Positions 43,017 through 50,880 of a stretch of 64,000 nt of DNA are shown piece after piece. The DNA is taken from the NCBI GenBank assembly GCA_040772045.1, contig JAXGYV010000004.1, positions 1-64,000 of the forward strand, in the 5' to 3' direction. This DNA is from JAXGYV01 sp040772045. GTDB taxonomy: Bacteria > Actinomycetota > Thermoleophilia > UBA2241. The position numbers and the translations under genes were made by a program. Within the stretch, counting starts at the first letter, position 1. Each line of letters opens with the position of its first letter. The notes under the pieces were generated by a model. The model was not told the DNA's origin and did no database searches. It saw nothing but the letters and a program-made list of their open reading frames with translations.

Positions 43017-43835
43017 ATGCGGTCCACATCGACAGCGCTGACTCTCCTCGGCACCCAGGGCTGGATCCCTACGGCGCGGCGGGAGACCACTTGCCTGGCC
43101 CTCCAGACGCGTCGCTCCCTGTTCCTCTTCGACGCCGGCACGGGCCTTTCCCGTCTCCTCTCCGAGCCCTGGCGGAGCATGGTGCGCGCGGTACCTCGCG
43201 TCCACCTCTTCCTCACCCACTACCATCTCGACCACACCTGCGGCCTCGCCTATCTCTCCGGCGTCGTAGGCGAGCACGATCTCACCATCCATGTACCCGC
43301 ACACAGCCTGAATCACATAGCTCCGGCCGAGGGTGTCCCAAGTCTCCTGCGTCCTCCCTTTCACCCCGTAGCCTGGGAACACCAAGCGGAGTACCGGCTA
43401 GCCGTCCTCGACGGCGATACCCTCGTCGATGGCGTGCGCGTTTACGTGCGTCCGCAATGTCATGCCGGCATCAGTGTTGCGTACCGGGTTGAGGACCTCT
43501 TCGTGCTGGCCACCGACACGGTCTCCGACCCGGCGACAGCCGAGTTCGCCGCCGGCGCGCAGGTCCTCCTCCATGAAGCGTGGATCGACGAGCAGGAGCT
43601 GAACGACCCGGCTCGGCAAGACTACGCACGCCGTATGCTCACCACGCACAGCACCGCGAGGCAGGCCGCCGAGATCGCCCGCACGGCAGACGTGCAGGAG
43701 CTCATGCTCATCCACCTCAATCCGCTGCGCGACGAGGAGTACTACCGTCAGCTCCGGCGAAGGGCTGCGGAGGTGTTCCCCGCCACCATCGTGCCGGACG
43801 ACCTCCACGTGCGAAGCTTCGCCCGGAGGGAATAG
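43017..43835 (+). CDS. MBL-fold metal-dependent hydrolase (RNase Z/ElaC-like)
   Basis: Hydrolase of 272 aa. The metal-binding motif is His68-x-His70-x-Asp72-His73 in LTHYHLDHTCG; later ligands are in CHAGISVAYRVEDLFVLATDT (HAG and Asp) and near the end in LMLIHLNPL. The layout resembles RNase Z-like or arylsulfatase-like MBL proteins, but the flexible arm of tRNase Z is absent. No ribosome binding site; a TAGGAT box lies 9 nt before the ATG. The following gene starts 7 nt after its stop. Confidence 0.82.
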   Translation: MRSTSTALTLLGTQGWIPTARRETTCLALQTRRSLFLFDAGTGLSRLLSEPWRSMVRAVPRVHLFLTHYHLDHTCGLAYLSGVVGEHDLTIHVPAHSLNHIAPAEGVPSLLRPPFHPVAWEHQAEYRLAVLDGDTLVDGVRVYVRPQCHAGISVAYRVEDLFVLATDTVSDPATAEFAAGAQVLLHEAWIDEQELNDPARQDYARRMLTTHSTARQAAEIARTADVQELMLIHLNPLRDEEYYRQLRRRAAEVFPATIVPDDLHVRSFARRE

Positions 43836-43842
43836 TCCGCCC

Positions 43843-44367
43843 GTGTTCAGAAAGCACGGCAAGTGGTTCTGGATCGCCGTCGGCGCAGCGGCCTTGGTCT
43901 GCGTCTTCTACTTCCCGTCACTCGTTGCCTACCGCTACACGGCCGACAGCCAGCGCACCGCTTTCCTCAGCCATCCTTGGCGCAGCTGGGAGTTCCTCGC
44001 GACGGCCCTCGCCGTCCCGGGCGATGCCAAGTTGAAGACCTCGGGCGCCGCGCTCCGCCTGGCGGAGTCGCTGTTCAATCATCAGGAGATCAGCGTGGAC
44101 AGGGTGCGTCTGCTGTTCCTGGCAAAAGAGCGCCCTTACTCGTTCTCACAGACCGTTGACCAGCTGCGCCTGGGAGGTACTGTCCGCCCGCCGCATCGGT
44201 TCGTGTGGGAGGTTGAGGGCCGCATTCGTTCCCTGCCAGATACCGGACGCATCACCGTCATGCTGCTGGATTACCGCAGCGGACGCGTGCTCTGGGATGC
44301 GCGTGACTACCTCGGCGGCGGCTCGCCGGCGCCCACGGCAAGCCCAAGCCCCAGCACCAGCCCGTAA
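43843..44367 (+). CDS. Membrane-anchored hypothetical protein with Ser-Pro tail
   Basis: Protein of 174 aa. A basic N-terminus (MFRKHGKWFW) precedes a hydrophobic anchor (9-31), and an exported domain of about 115 residues follows (strand-rich: RFVWEVEGRIRSLPDTGRITVMLLDYRSG). It ends in a Pro/Ser/Thr-rich tail, like the two wall proteins at the start of the window. The start is GTG, 7 nt after the MBL gene, so the two are likely co-transcribed. Unknown function. Confidence 0.7.
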   Translation: MFRKHGKWFWIAVGAAALVCVFYFPSLVAYRYTADSQRTAFLSHPWRSWEFLATALAVPGDAKLKTSGAALRLAESLFNHQEISVDRVRLLFLAKERPYSFSQTVDQLRLGGTVRPPHRFVWEVEGRIRSLPDTGRITVMLLDYRSGRVLWDARDYLGGGSPAPTASPSPSTSP

Positions 44368-44453
44368 GGAACCTGGCTCCACAGCCCCACCGAGCTAGCC
44401 AGCGGACACTCAGCACACGCCGGGGACTACCCGAGAGAGAGCGCCCGGCGCCG

Positions 44454-44470
44454 TCCCGTGCCCGACGGGA
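44454..44470. terminator. Short hairpin between convergent genes
   Basis: TCCCGT-GCCCG-ACGGGA (44454-44470) forms a 6-bp stem with a 5-nt loop between the convergent Ser-Pro-tail gene and parB. No U-tract follows on either strand, so termination is only suggested. Confidence 0.3.
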
Positions 44471-44480
44471 GAGAGCGAAA

Positions 44481-45344
44481 CTAGCCCCCGAGCTGGCGCA
44501 GCAGCACGACGATGCGTTCCAGCTCGGCACGATCCTTGAAGGCGATCTCCAAACGGCCGCCGCGCGACCCGGCGCGAATGCGTACCGGGGCCTCCAGGAG
44601 GCCGTAGAGCTCGTCCGTCAGGTCGTCAAGGTACACCTCATCCGCCGCGTCTCGCGGCGCCGGCGGCTTCGCCGGCGCCGCCGCGAGCCTACGGACTAGC
44701 TTCTCCGTCTGCCGCACCGTGAGCCCCTCGCGCACCACGAGCCGCGCAAGGCGCCGCTGCTCCTCGTGCCCGCCGACGCCGAGGAGGGCGCGCGCGTTTC
44801 CTTCCGACAGCGCGCCCCCTTCGATCATGTCCTGGACCTCGTCCGGCAGCTCCAGTAACCGCAGTGTGTTGGTGACCGCGACACGGCTCTTGCCCACCAA
44901 CTCGCCGATGCGCTCGTGGGTGAGCCCGAACTCGTCCACCAGCGCTGCGAACGCGTGCGCCTCCTCGATCCCGTTAAGGTCCTGACGGGCGACGTTCTCG
45001 GCCAGCGCGATCTCCAACGAGCCCACATCATCGACAGTCCGTACGACCGCCGGGATCTTGGCCACGCCCGCCATGCGCGCCGCCCGCAACCGCCGTTCGC
45101 CGGCGATCAGCTCGTAGCGCAGGGGTTCCCGGTCCTCCAGCGGTCGCACGACGATCGGTTGCACAACGCCCAAGTGGCGGATGGATTCCGCCAGATCAGC
45201 GAGATCCTCTTCGTCGAACACGCGCCGCGGCTGGCGGCTCGACGTGGTCACCTCTTCTACGGGGATCTCGCCGAGCCGTCCCTCCAAGCGCTCGCCAAAC
45301 AGCGCCGAGAGTCCCTTACCGAGTGCTGCCTTGCTAGATGCCAC
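44481..45344 (-). CDS. parB: Chromosome-partitioning protein ParB
   Basis: CTP-dependent DNA clamp of 287 aa that loads at parS. The N-terminal domain has EVTTSSRQPRRVFDEEDLADLAESIRHLGVVQPIVVRPL (box I) and RYELIAGERRLRAARMAG (box II, the CTP-binding GERRxRA motif). A helix-turn-helix follows (LTHERIGELVGKSRVAVTNTLRLLELP), then the C-terminal dimerisation domain. It overlaps parA by 11 nt. Two matching parS sites lie 15-18 kb away in the same window. Confidence 0.95.
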   Translation of the reverse strand: MASSKAALGKGLSALFGERLEGRLGEIPVEEVTTSSRQPRRVFDEEDLADLAESIRHLGVVQPIVVRPLEDREPLRYELIAGERRLRAARMAGVAKIPAVVRTVDDVGSLEIALAENVARQDLNGIEEAHAFAALVDEFGLTHERIGELVGKSRVAVTNTLRLLELPDEVQDMIEGGALSEGNARALLGVGGHEEQRRLARLVVREGLTVRQTEKLVRRLAAAPAKPPAPRDAADEVYLDDLTDELYGLLEAPVRIRAGSRGGRLEIAFKDRAELERIVVLLRQLGG

Positions 45345-46098
45345 GGGTCACAACCTCCTTGGCCACCTCGAAATAGGCGTCGCAGCCGACACACGCCGGG
45401 TCATAGCGGCACACCGGCAGCCCGTGACTGGGGGCCTCAGACAGCCGCACATTGCGGGGTATCACTGCCTGGAAGACGGCACCGCCGAGGTGCTTGCGAA
45501 CCTCGGCGACTACTTCGCGGCTCAGCTTGGTGCGCCCGTCGAGCATGGTGAGAAGCACGCCGAGGACACGAAGCGACGGGTTCAGTCGCTGCTGAACCAG
45601 CCCGATGCTGTCGAGGAGCTGCGCGAGGCCCTCGAGCGCGTAGTACTCGGCCTGCACGGGCACCAGCACCTCGCCGGCGGCAACCAGCGCGTTAACCGTC
45701 AGCACACCGAGCGACGGAGGGCAGTCGATGAACAGGAAATCGTAGTCGTTGCCCACACTGCGCAGGGCCCGTTCCAACAGCCGCTCGCGGCCCGTGACGC
45801 CGGCCAGCTCTACATCCGCTGCGGCAAGATCCGGGGTAGACGGCACCAGGAAGAGAGAGTCGAGCATCGTCCGCACGGTGGCATCGCCCCACCCCGAGCT
45901 CCCCGCGAGTAGTCCATAGACCGAGCGCGGGCGGTCTGGCGCACGGAGACCCAACCCGCTGGAGGCGTTGCACTGGGGGTCCAAGTCGACGAGCAGCACA
46001 CGCTGCCCCGCCTCCGCCAGGCAAGCGGCCAGATTGATCGCGGTAGTGGTCTTGCCGACGCCGCCCTTCTGGTTGGCAAGGGCGATGATGCGCGTCAT
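45334..46098 (-). CDS. parA: Chromosome-partitioning ATPase ParA
   Basis: Walker-type ATPase of 254 aa (Soj/ParA). The deviant Walker A is KGGVGKTTTAINLAACLA, with the signature Lys, then DLDPQCNASSGLG and FLFIDCPPSLGVLT as A' and B motifs. It moves ParB-parS complexes over the nucleoid. GGAGG lies 7 nt before the ATG at 46098; the 18 extra codons upstream are rejected. The C-terminal CRYDPACVGCDAYFEVAKEV has two extra cysteines. Order rsmG-parA-parB is the origin-proximal arrangement of many bacteria. Confidence 0.95.
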   Translation of the reverse strand: MTRIIALANQKGGVGKTTTAINLAACLAEAGQRVLLVDLDPQCNASSGLGLRAPDRPRSVYGLLAGSSGWGDATVRTMLDSLFLVPSTPDLAAADVELAGVTGRERLLERALRSVGNDYDFLFIDCPPSLGVLTVNALVAAGEVLVPVQAEYYALEGLAQLLDSIGLVQQRLNPSLRVLGVLLTMLDGRTKLSREVVAEVRKHLGGAVFQAVIPRNVRLSEAPSHGLPVCRYDPACVGCDAYFEVAKEVVTRGI

Positions 46099-46167
46099 GA
46101 GCAGACCTCCATGCCGTCGATGATACCGGCGCACCCCGGGACCAACAACCATTCCGCAGAGACGATG

Positions 46168-46911
46168 CTAGCTCCGCGCGAGCGGGTGTGAGCGAGCCCG
46201 GCCGGGACGCCGCGGGAGCCAGTCGGGCAGCGTCTCCAGCGCCCGCGCGACGACGCAGACGGAGCTCGACAGCGGCGATCGCGTGAGCGCCTCGACACGG
46301 TCGAGCAGAAGACCACAGCGCGCCGCGACCGTCGCCGCGGCGCGCCACTCGCTGGCGGCGCGCTGCTCGCTCGTGCTGATCAGCACTCGACCGTTCGGCG
46401 CCGCCAGCGGCGCCGCCAGTTCAAGCACTACCGGCAGCGGACCGACCGCGCGTGCCAGCACGAGCCCGAAGGCGCGGCGCCCAGTCGCCCCTTTGGCCGC
46501 GTACTCCTCGCTTCGCAGACACACCACGTCGACTCGGTCATGCACGCCGGCCGCGATCACTGCCTCCCGCAAGAACTGGCACTTCTTGGCGACAGACTCC
46601 ACCAAGACGACGCTGGCGGCCGGCATCGCGACCGCCAGCGGGAGGCCAGGGATCCCAGCGCCCGCCCCGAGATCGGCCCAGCGCCCCTGGGCGGCCTGCA
46701 GCTCGGGCAGCTCCAGCAGCGCGAGCGAGTCGCTCATGAGTGCTCGCTCTATGCGAGTCCGGTCGCGCAGACCGGTGACGTTGCCACCCGTCCAACCCGC
46801 AAGCAGGGCGCAGTACCGGTCCAAGGCATGTGCCGCGCGGTCGTCGAGCGAGAACCGGGAGCGAAACTCCGAGGATGTCACGGACGAGGCTGAGAGGGAT
46901 GCGAGCGGCAC
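46168..46911 (-). CDS. rsmG: 16S rRNA (guanine527-N7) methyltransferase RsmG
   Basis: SAM-dependent methyltransferase of 247 aa (GidB). SAM motif I is WADLGAGAGIPGLPLAVAMP; LVESVAKKCQFLREAV follows as motif II, and FGLVLARAVGPLPVVLELAAPL is also typical. It methylates G527 of 16S rRNA. The usual Asn/Arg-rich N-terminus is present (WTGGNVTGLRDRTRIERALMSDSL). The start is GTG. It lies 16 nt after the RsbW-like gene and 69 nt before parA. Confidence 0.93.
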   Translation of the reverse strand: MPLASLSASSVTSSEFRSRFSLDDRAAHALDRYCALLAGWTGGNVTGLRDRTRIERALMSDSLALLELPELQAAQGRWADLGAGAGIPGLPLAVAMPAASVVLVESVAKKCQFLREAVIAAGVHDRVDVVCLRSEEYAAKGATGRRAFGLVLARAVGPLPVVLELAAPLAAPNGRVLISTSEQRAASEWRAAATVAARCGLLLDRVEALTRSPLSSSVCVVARALETLPDWLPRRPGRARSHPLARS

Positions 46912-46927
46912 GCCCCGTCGGCGACGA

Positions 46928-47359
46928 TCATGCGTCGCAGTACTTGGTGAGCGTCAGCCGCGTGCCGCCGTTGGCCGGGTGCTCGAGCAAGAAGTCGTCG
47001 ACGACCGCCCGGATGAGCGCGATTCCCATGCCGCCCTCACTGGGGAGCAGCGTGCCATTGTCCAGCGAGGAAGGCTCGCAGAGTACGTCCTCCGTGAAGC
47101 CGGCGCCTTGATCTTGTACCACCAGCACCGCCCGGTCCTCGGCTACGCTGAACTGCATGCGGACCACGCCCACGCTGCCGTCGTCCGACGGATAGGCGTG
47201 GCGGATCGAGTTCGTGCAGGCTTCCGTAACCGCGAGTTTTAGGTCGCCCAGAGCGTCCTCCGAAAAGCCGCGCTCCCGGAGCAGCCCCGTCAGCGCGAGG
47301 CGCGCGAGTACCACGAACTCGCCCTTCGCCGGAATATCGAGAGTGATCAATTCGTCCAT
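46928..47359 (-). CDS. Anti-sigma regulatory factor, RsbW-like ATP-binding protein
   Basis: HATPase-fold protein of 143 aa. The N-box is LAVTEACTNSIRHAYP, the G1 box VVQDQGAGF and the G2 region EGGMGIALIRAVVDD. Such proteins bind and inhibit alternative sigma factors and phosphorylate anti-anti-sigma partners. No SpoIIAA-like partner or matching sigma-B gene is adjacent. A TAGGAT box lies 8 nt before the ATG. The gene occupies the place where jag and yidC often stand beside rsmG. Confidence 0.85.
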   Translation of the reverse strand: MDELITLDIPAKGEFVVLARLALTGLLRERGFSEDALGDLKLAVTEACTNSIRHAYPSDDGSVGVVRMQFSVAEDRAVLVVQDQGAGFTEDVLCEPSSLDNGTLLPSEGGMGIALIRAVVDDFLLEHPANGGTRLTLTKYCDA

Positions 47360-47441
47360 CGGTGCGAATCCTACGTCGCGTGCGCGCTGGGCACCACCGC
47401 CGCGATCCGCTTGCGAGGCGTAACTGCTCGCATGGCCGGCC

Positions 47442-48482
47442 TCAGCCCTTCACCCGAGAGCGCACATTCAGGTTTTCCCCACACATCTCACAAAACGTTC
47501 CCCGGATCGCCAAATCCTCAACGCGATACCCGGTGCGCCGGGCAACGAGGCGGCCGCAGCGCGGGCACACGGTGTTCTGACCCTCGTGGTCGGGCACGTT
47601 CCCGATGTAGACGAATTCCAGCCCCTCCTTGTGGCCAATCGCCACTGCCCGCTCCAGGCTGGCGATCGGCGTTGGCGGCAGCGTGGCGAGCTCCAGGCAG
47701 GGCATGAAACGGGTGACGTGCCACGGTGTCTTCGGCCCCAGTTCCGCCACAATCCACTCCGCGATGGCCCGCAGCGTCGCCTCATCATCGTTCACCGTGG
47801 GGATCAAGTTGGTCACGATCTCCACGTGGCACCCATGTACCTGCTGCGCCCGGACGGCCGCCGCCAGAACTGGTTCGAACGCGGGCACGCGACAGAGACG
47901 ACGGTACACCTGGTCGCTGAACGCCTTGACGTCCACGCGATACGCGTCGATGTGAGGGGCCACCAGATCCAGGGCCTCCTCGGTGATGTAGCCGTTGGTG
48001 ACCATGACGGTGTAGAGACCGTGCTGGTGCGCGACCTGTGCTCCATCTGCCACGTACTCCAGCCAGACGGTCGGCTCGTTGTAGGTCCAGGCGATCCCGT
48101 GGCAGTCGTTGTGGTCAGCCAGCACGGGGAGGTTCGTCACAGGCAGCTCGCGCAGTTCGCGAGCCATCGCGCGGGCGTCAGCATGAGCGATCTGCCAGTT
48201 CTGGCAGTGCCCGCACATGAAGGTGCACCCAACAGTGCCCAGGGAGAGCACCGACGTGCCCGGAAAGAAGTGGTACAGCGGCTTCTTCTCGATGGGGTCC
48301 ACGGCAACGCTACACGAGCGGCCGTACAGGATCGCATCGAGGACTCCGTCTCTGTTGACGCGGGCGCGGCAAGCCCCTGCCTTGCCCATGGCGATACGGC
48401 AACCCCGCGGGCAGACACGACAGTGGGCCGAGCCATCGGACTGGCGATCGTAGAGCAGGGCTTCGTGCCACACCTCGGCCAC
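47442..48482 (-). CDS. amrS: AmmeMemoRadiSam-type radical SAM enzyme AmrS
   Basis: Radical SAM protein of 346 aa, related to pyruvate-formate-lyase activases. The cluster motif is Cys86-x3-Cys90-x2-Cys93 in GCTFMCGHCQNWQIAH. Before it stands a Cys-rich segment (CRVCPRGCRIAMGKAGACRARVNRDG), and at the end CPRCGRLVARRTGYR plus CEMCGENL form a zinc-like knuckle. These are the marks of the AmrS family, which is normally encoded with MEMO1 and AMMECR1 relatives; neither is seen here. Its substrate is unknown. It begins 3 nt after the IMPase-like gene. Confidence 0.88.
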   Translation of the reverse strand: MAEVWHEALLYDRQSDGSAHCRVCPRGCRIAMGKAGACRARVNRDGVLDAILYGRSCSVAVDPIEKKPLYHFFPGTSVLSLGTVGCTFMCGHCQNWQIAHADARAMARELRELPVTNLPVLADHNDCHGIAWTYNEPTVWLEYVADGAQVAHQHGLYTVMVTNGYITEEALDLVAPHIDAYRVDVKAFSDQVYRRLCRVPAFEPVLAAAVRAQQVHGCHVEIVTNLIPTVNDDEATLRAIAEWIVAELGPKTPWHVTRFMPCLELATLPPTPIASLERAVAIGHKEGLEFVYIGNVPDHEGQNTVCPRCGRLVARRTGYRVEDLAIRGTFCEMCGENLNVRSRVKG

Positions 48483-48485
48483 GGC

Positions 48486-49436
48486 TCAGATACCTGGCTT
48501 CCGCTGGCTGTAGGACGAGATGCCGCGCTGCACCATCTCCAGGATCGCCGCGTGCAGCTCCTGATTGCCCGCGACCACACACGCCATCTGATACTCGTGA
48601 TCTGAGCCCAAGAGCCGCTTATCGCCAAGCGACACACCGGAGGCATCGCTGATGGGGATGCCGGCCTCTCCGCACATGAGATGAACCGCGGCCAGATCGT
48701 AGGGCGAGTTGTTGAGCACCGCGCCGCGGCCCACACGCCGGAACGCCGCCTCCGTCTCTGGGTGAGCGGCGATGATCGCCGGTCCGATGTCTACATAGGC
48801 ATCCAATTGGCCGGTCAGCACGCGGGTGATGGAGTACGTCGCCGAACCGATATCGAAGACAGACCCCCCCACGCTGGAGCTATCGATGAGCTCCTCCAGC
48901 ACGGTGGCGAGGATCACGGCGGGGCGACCGCGGAACCCAAGAGTCCAGAACAGGCTCTCCAGATCCGTCTGCGGCGTCGGCGCGAATGGGCGTCGCTCAC
49001 CGGCGACACGCCACTCCGCGCCGCGCCCTTTCTCAGCGAGAAAGAGGTCACCGCTCTTGATCTCTTGCACCGCGGCGGCGATCACGTCTCCCATGACCGG
49101 CTCGGGCGAGGGTGGCACGGCAGCGATGCTCACGCAGGCCATCTCGAAGCCGGCGGCGGCGGGGCGCGTGCCGTCGATTGGATCCACGATGAGGATGGTC
49201 TCCGGCTGAGCGGCGCCCTGCAGGCCGCGGTCCTCTGAGTAGTACGCCCAGCGCGGCAGGTACGCCGCCATATACTCCTCGAGCACGCGCTCGGCGCGCT
49301 CGTCGATGTCGAACGTGACGTCGCCACCGACCGCGGCGCCGGCGTGGCTGCGCGCCGCGTGGCTACCCAGATAGGGCAGAACGGCCTCACGCAGGAGGCC
49401 ACAGATCCTCACCAGTTCTTCGCTGATCGCACGCAC
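48486..49436 (-). CDS. Inositol-monophosphatase-like phosphatase
   Basis: Mg-dependent phosphatase-fold protein of 316 aa. The metal-binding residues are Glu69 (YYSEDRG), Asp85, Asp88 (VDPIDGTRP) and a later Asp region (GQLDAYVDIG, AAHPETEAA). Against classical IMPase, the second motif lacks the GxxxWDxAAG block: SPYDLAAVHLMCGEAG stands there. The substrate may be inositol phosphate, fructose-bisphosphate or PAP. The start is GTG; TAGAAT lies 9 nt upstream on this strand. amrS follows after 3 nt. Confidence 0.78.
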   Translation of the reverse strand: MRAISEELVRICGLLREAVLPYLGSHAARSHAGAAVGGDVTFDIDERAERVLEEYMAAYLPRWAYYSEDRGLQGAAQPETILIVDPIDGTRPAAAGFEMACVSIAAVPPSPEPVMGDVIAAAVQEIKSGDLFLAEKGRGAEWRVAGERRPFAPTPQTDLESLFWTLGFRGRPAVILATVLEELIDSSSVGGSVFDIGSATYSITRVLTGQLDAYVDIGPAIIAAHPETEAAFRRVGRGAVLNNSPYDLAAVHLMCGEAGIPISDASGVSLGDKRLLGSDHEYQMACVVAGNQELHAAILEMVQRGISSYSQRKPGI

Positions 49437-49457
49437 GAGGTCTTCATTCTACCGCGC

Positions 49458-49463
49458 TATAAT
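49458..49463 (+). promoter_or_regulatory. Consensus -10 box upstream of the radical SAM gene
   Basis: TATAAT is a perfect -10 hexamer, 36 nt before the ATG at 49500. No good -35 is present at 17 bp. It lies in the divergent region with the IMPase-like gene, whose own TAGAAT box is on the other strand within 15 nt, so the two promoters nearly overlap. Confidence 0.45.
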
Positions 49464-49499
49464 CGACGGGCCGTCACAGCCCATCATCGCAGAGGCTCT

Positions 49500-50159
49500 A
49501 TGAGCAGCGCCGGAGTTGTCGCCTATCGTGGCAAAGGCAACGTCTATGTGAATCTCACCAACCGCTGTACCTGCGCCTGCGTCTTCTGCCTGCGGAGCTT
49601 CACCGACCAGGTCTACGGGTACTCGCTCCGCCTCGAGCAGGAGCCCTCGGCTCCAGAGGTCAGGCGAGCGATCGAGCGCGAGCTCGCGGCCGAGCCGGTG
49701 CGCGAGGTGGTCTTCTGCGGCCTCGGCGAGCCGACGCTCCGCCTGCCCGAGGTCCTCGCCATCACCGAGTGGCTCTCCGCTCACCTCATTCGCTCGCGGC
49801 TCAATACCAACGGCCTGGGGCAGCTCGCCAATCCCAGCGTCGCGGTCGTCGATCAGCTCGTCGCCGCCGGACTCAGCGCCATCTCGATCAGCCTGAATGC
49901 CGCCGACCCCGTGGCGTACCAGCGTACCTGCCGCCCCACCTACGACCACGCGTTCCCGGCCGTGCTCGCGTTCGCCCGTACCTGCGTCGCCGCGGGCCTG
50001 CCCACGCAGCTAACGGTGGTCGACTACCCCGGGGTGAACGTCAGCGCGTGCGCCGGCATCGCCACCGGCCTGCGAGCCGATTTTTGCGTGCGCGCCAGGG
50101 CAACACCGCGGATAACCGCAACCGAGAGCGGGAGCGCTGGAGCGCGAGCATGCCGATAA
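49500..50159 (+). CDS. TatD-associated-type radical SAM protein
   Basis: Small radical SAM protein of 219 aa. The cluster motif is Cys23-x3-Cys27-x2-Cys30 in NRCTCACVFCLRSF, with GGE-like GLGEPTLRLPEV and LNTNGLGQL. The YRGKGNVYVNLTNRC start and FCLR extension match the family usually encoded beside TatD nucleases. Here the partner is a two-component system instead. The reaction is unknown. AGAGG lies before the ATG, and the last 10 nt overlap the response regulator. Confidence 0.75.
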   Translation: MSSAGVVAYRGKGNVYVNLTNRCTCACVFCLRSFTDQVYGYSLRLEQEPSAPEVRRAIERELAAEPVREVVFCGLGEPTLRLPEVLAITEWLSAHLIRSRLNTNGLGQLANPSVAVVDQLVAAGLSAISISLNAADPVAYQRTCRPTYDHAFPAVLAFARTCVAAGLPTQLTVVDYPGVNVSACAGIATGLRADFCVRARATPRITATESGSAGARACR

Positions 50160-50860
50160 CACAGAAAACCCCTCGCATCCTCGTCGTGGACGACGAAGAG
50201 GCCATCCGCCGCCTGCTGAGTATCCCGCTCCAAAAGGAGGGCTACGAGGTGGTGGTGGCACGCGACGGCCAAGAAGCACTGGACTTGTTCGCCGACCATC
50301 ACTTCGACCTCGTCGTGCTCGACATCATGATGCCCCGGATCGACGGCATGGAAGTTTGCCGCCGGCTCCGCGCCACCAGCACCGTACCCATCATTATGCT
50401 CACCGCCCGCTCGGAAGAGTTCGACAAGGTGCTCGGCCTGGAGATCGGGGCCGACGACTACATCACGAAGGACCGACTGAGCCTGCGCGAGTTCCGCAGC
50501 CGGGTGCGCGCCCAGCTGCGACGCGCCGAGATGACTCGCCAGGAAGACGGCCGACAAGACGTGGTGGCCCTCGGCGATCTCACGATCGATCTGGCCAAAC
50601 GCAGTGTCACCGTGCGCGGCCAGCGGGTGAGCCTCACCTACTTGGAGTTCGAGCTCCTGAAGGTCCTGGCCGCGCATCCCGGCCGCGTGTACAGCCGACA
50701 GCTCCTCCTGCAGCTGGCCTGGGGCGACTCCGAGTACCGTGACGAGCGGACCATCGACGTGCACATACGGCACGTGCGTGAGAAGATCGAAGCAGACCCT
50801 AAGAACCCGCAGTACATATTCACTGTCCGCAACATCGGCTACAGGTTCCGCGAGACCTAG
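50150..50860 (+). CDS. OmpR-family response regulator
   Basis: Response regulator of 236 aa. Receiver: DDEE at 14-17, phospho-acceptor Asp58 in VVLDIMMP, Thr/Ser in MLTARS, Lys in YITKDRLSLREFRSRV. The usual KPF/S after the Lys is replaced by KDRLSLREF, so the beta5-alpha5 surface is unusual. The winged-helix domain has LTYLEFELLKVLAAHPGRVYSRQLLLQL and RTIDVHIRHVREKI. It overlaps the radical SAM gene by 10 nt and is followed by its kinase after 20 nt. Confidence 0.9.
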   Translation: MPITQKTPRILVVDDEEAIRRLLSIPLQKEGYEVVVARDGQEALDLFADHHFDLVVLDIMMPRIDGMEVCRRLRATSTVPIIMLTARSEEFDKVLGLEIGADDYITKDRLSLREFRSRVRAQLRRAEMTRQEDGRQDVVALGDLTIDLAKRSVTVRGQRVSLTYLEFELLKVLAAHPGRVYSRQLLLQLAWGDSEYRDERTIDVHIRHVREKIEADPKNPQYIFTVRNIGYRFRET

Positions 50861-50880
50861 CGCGACCATAGGGGCCACTC

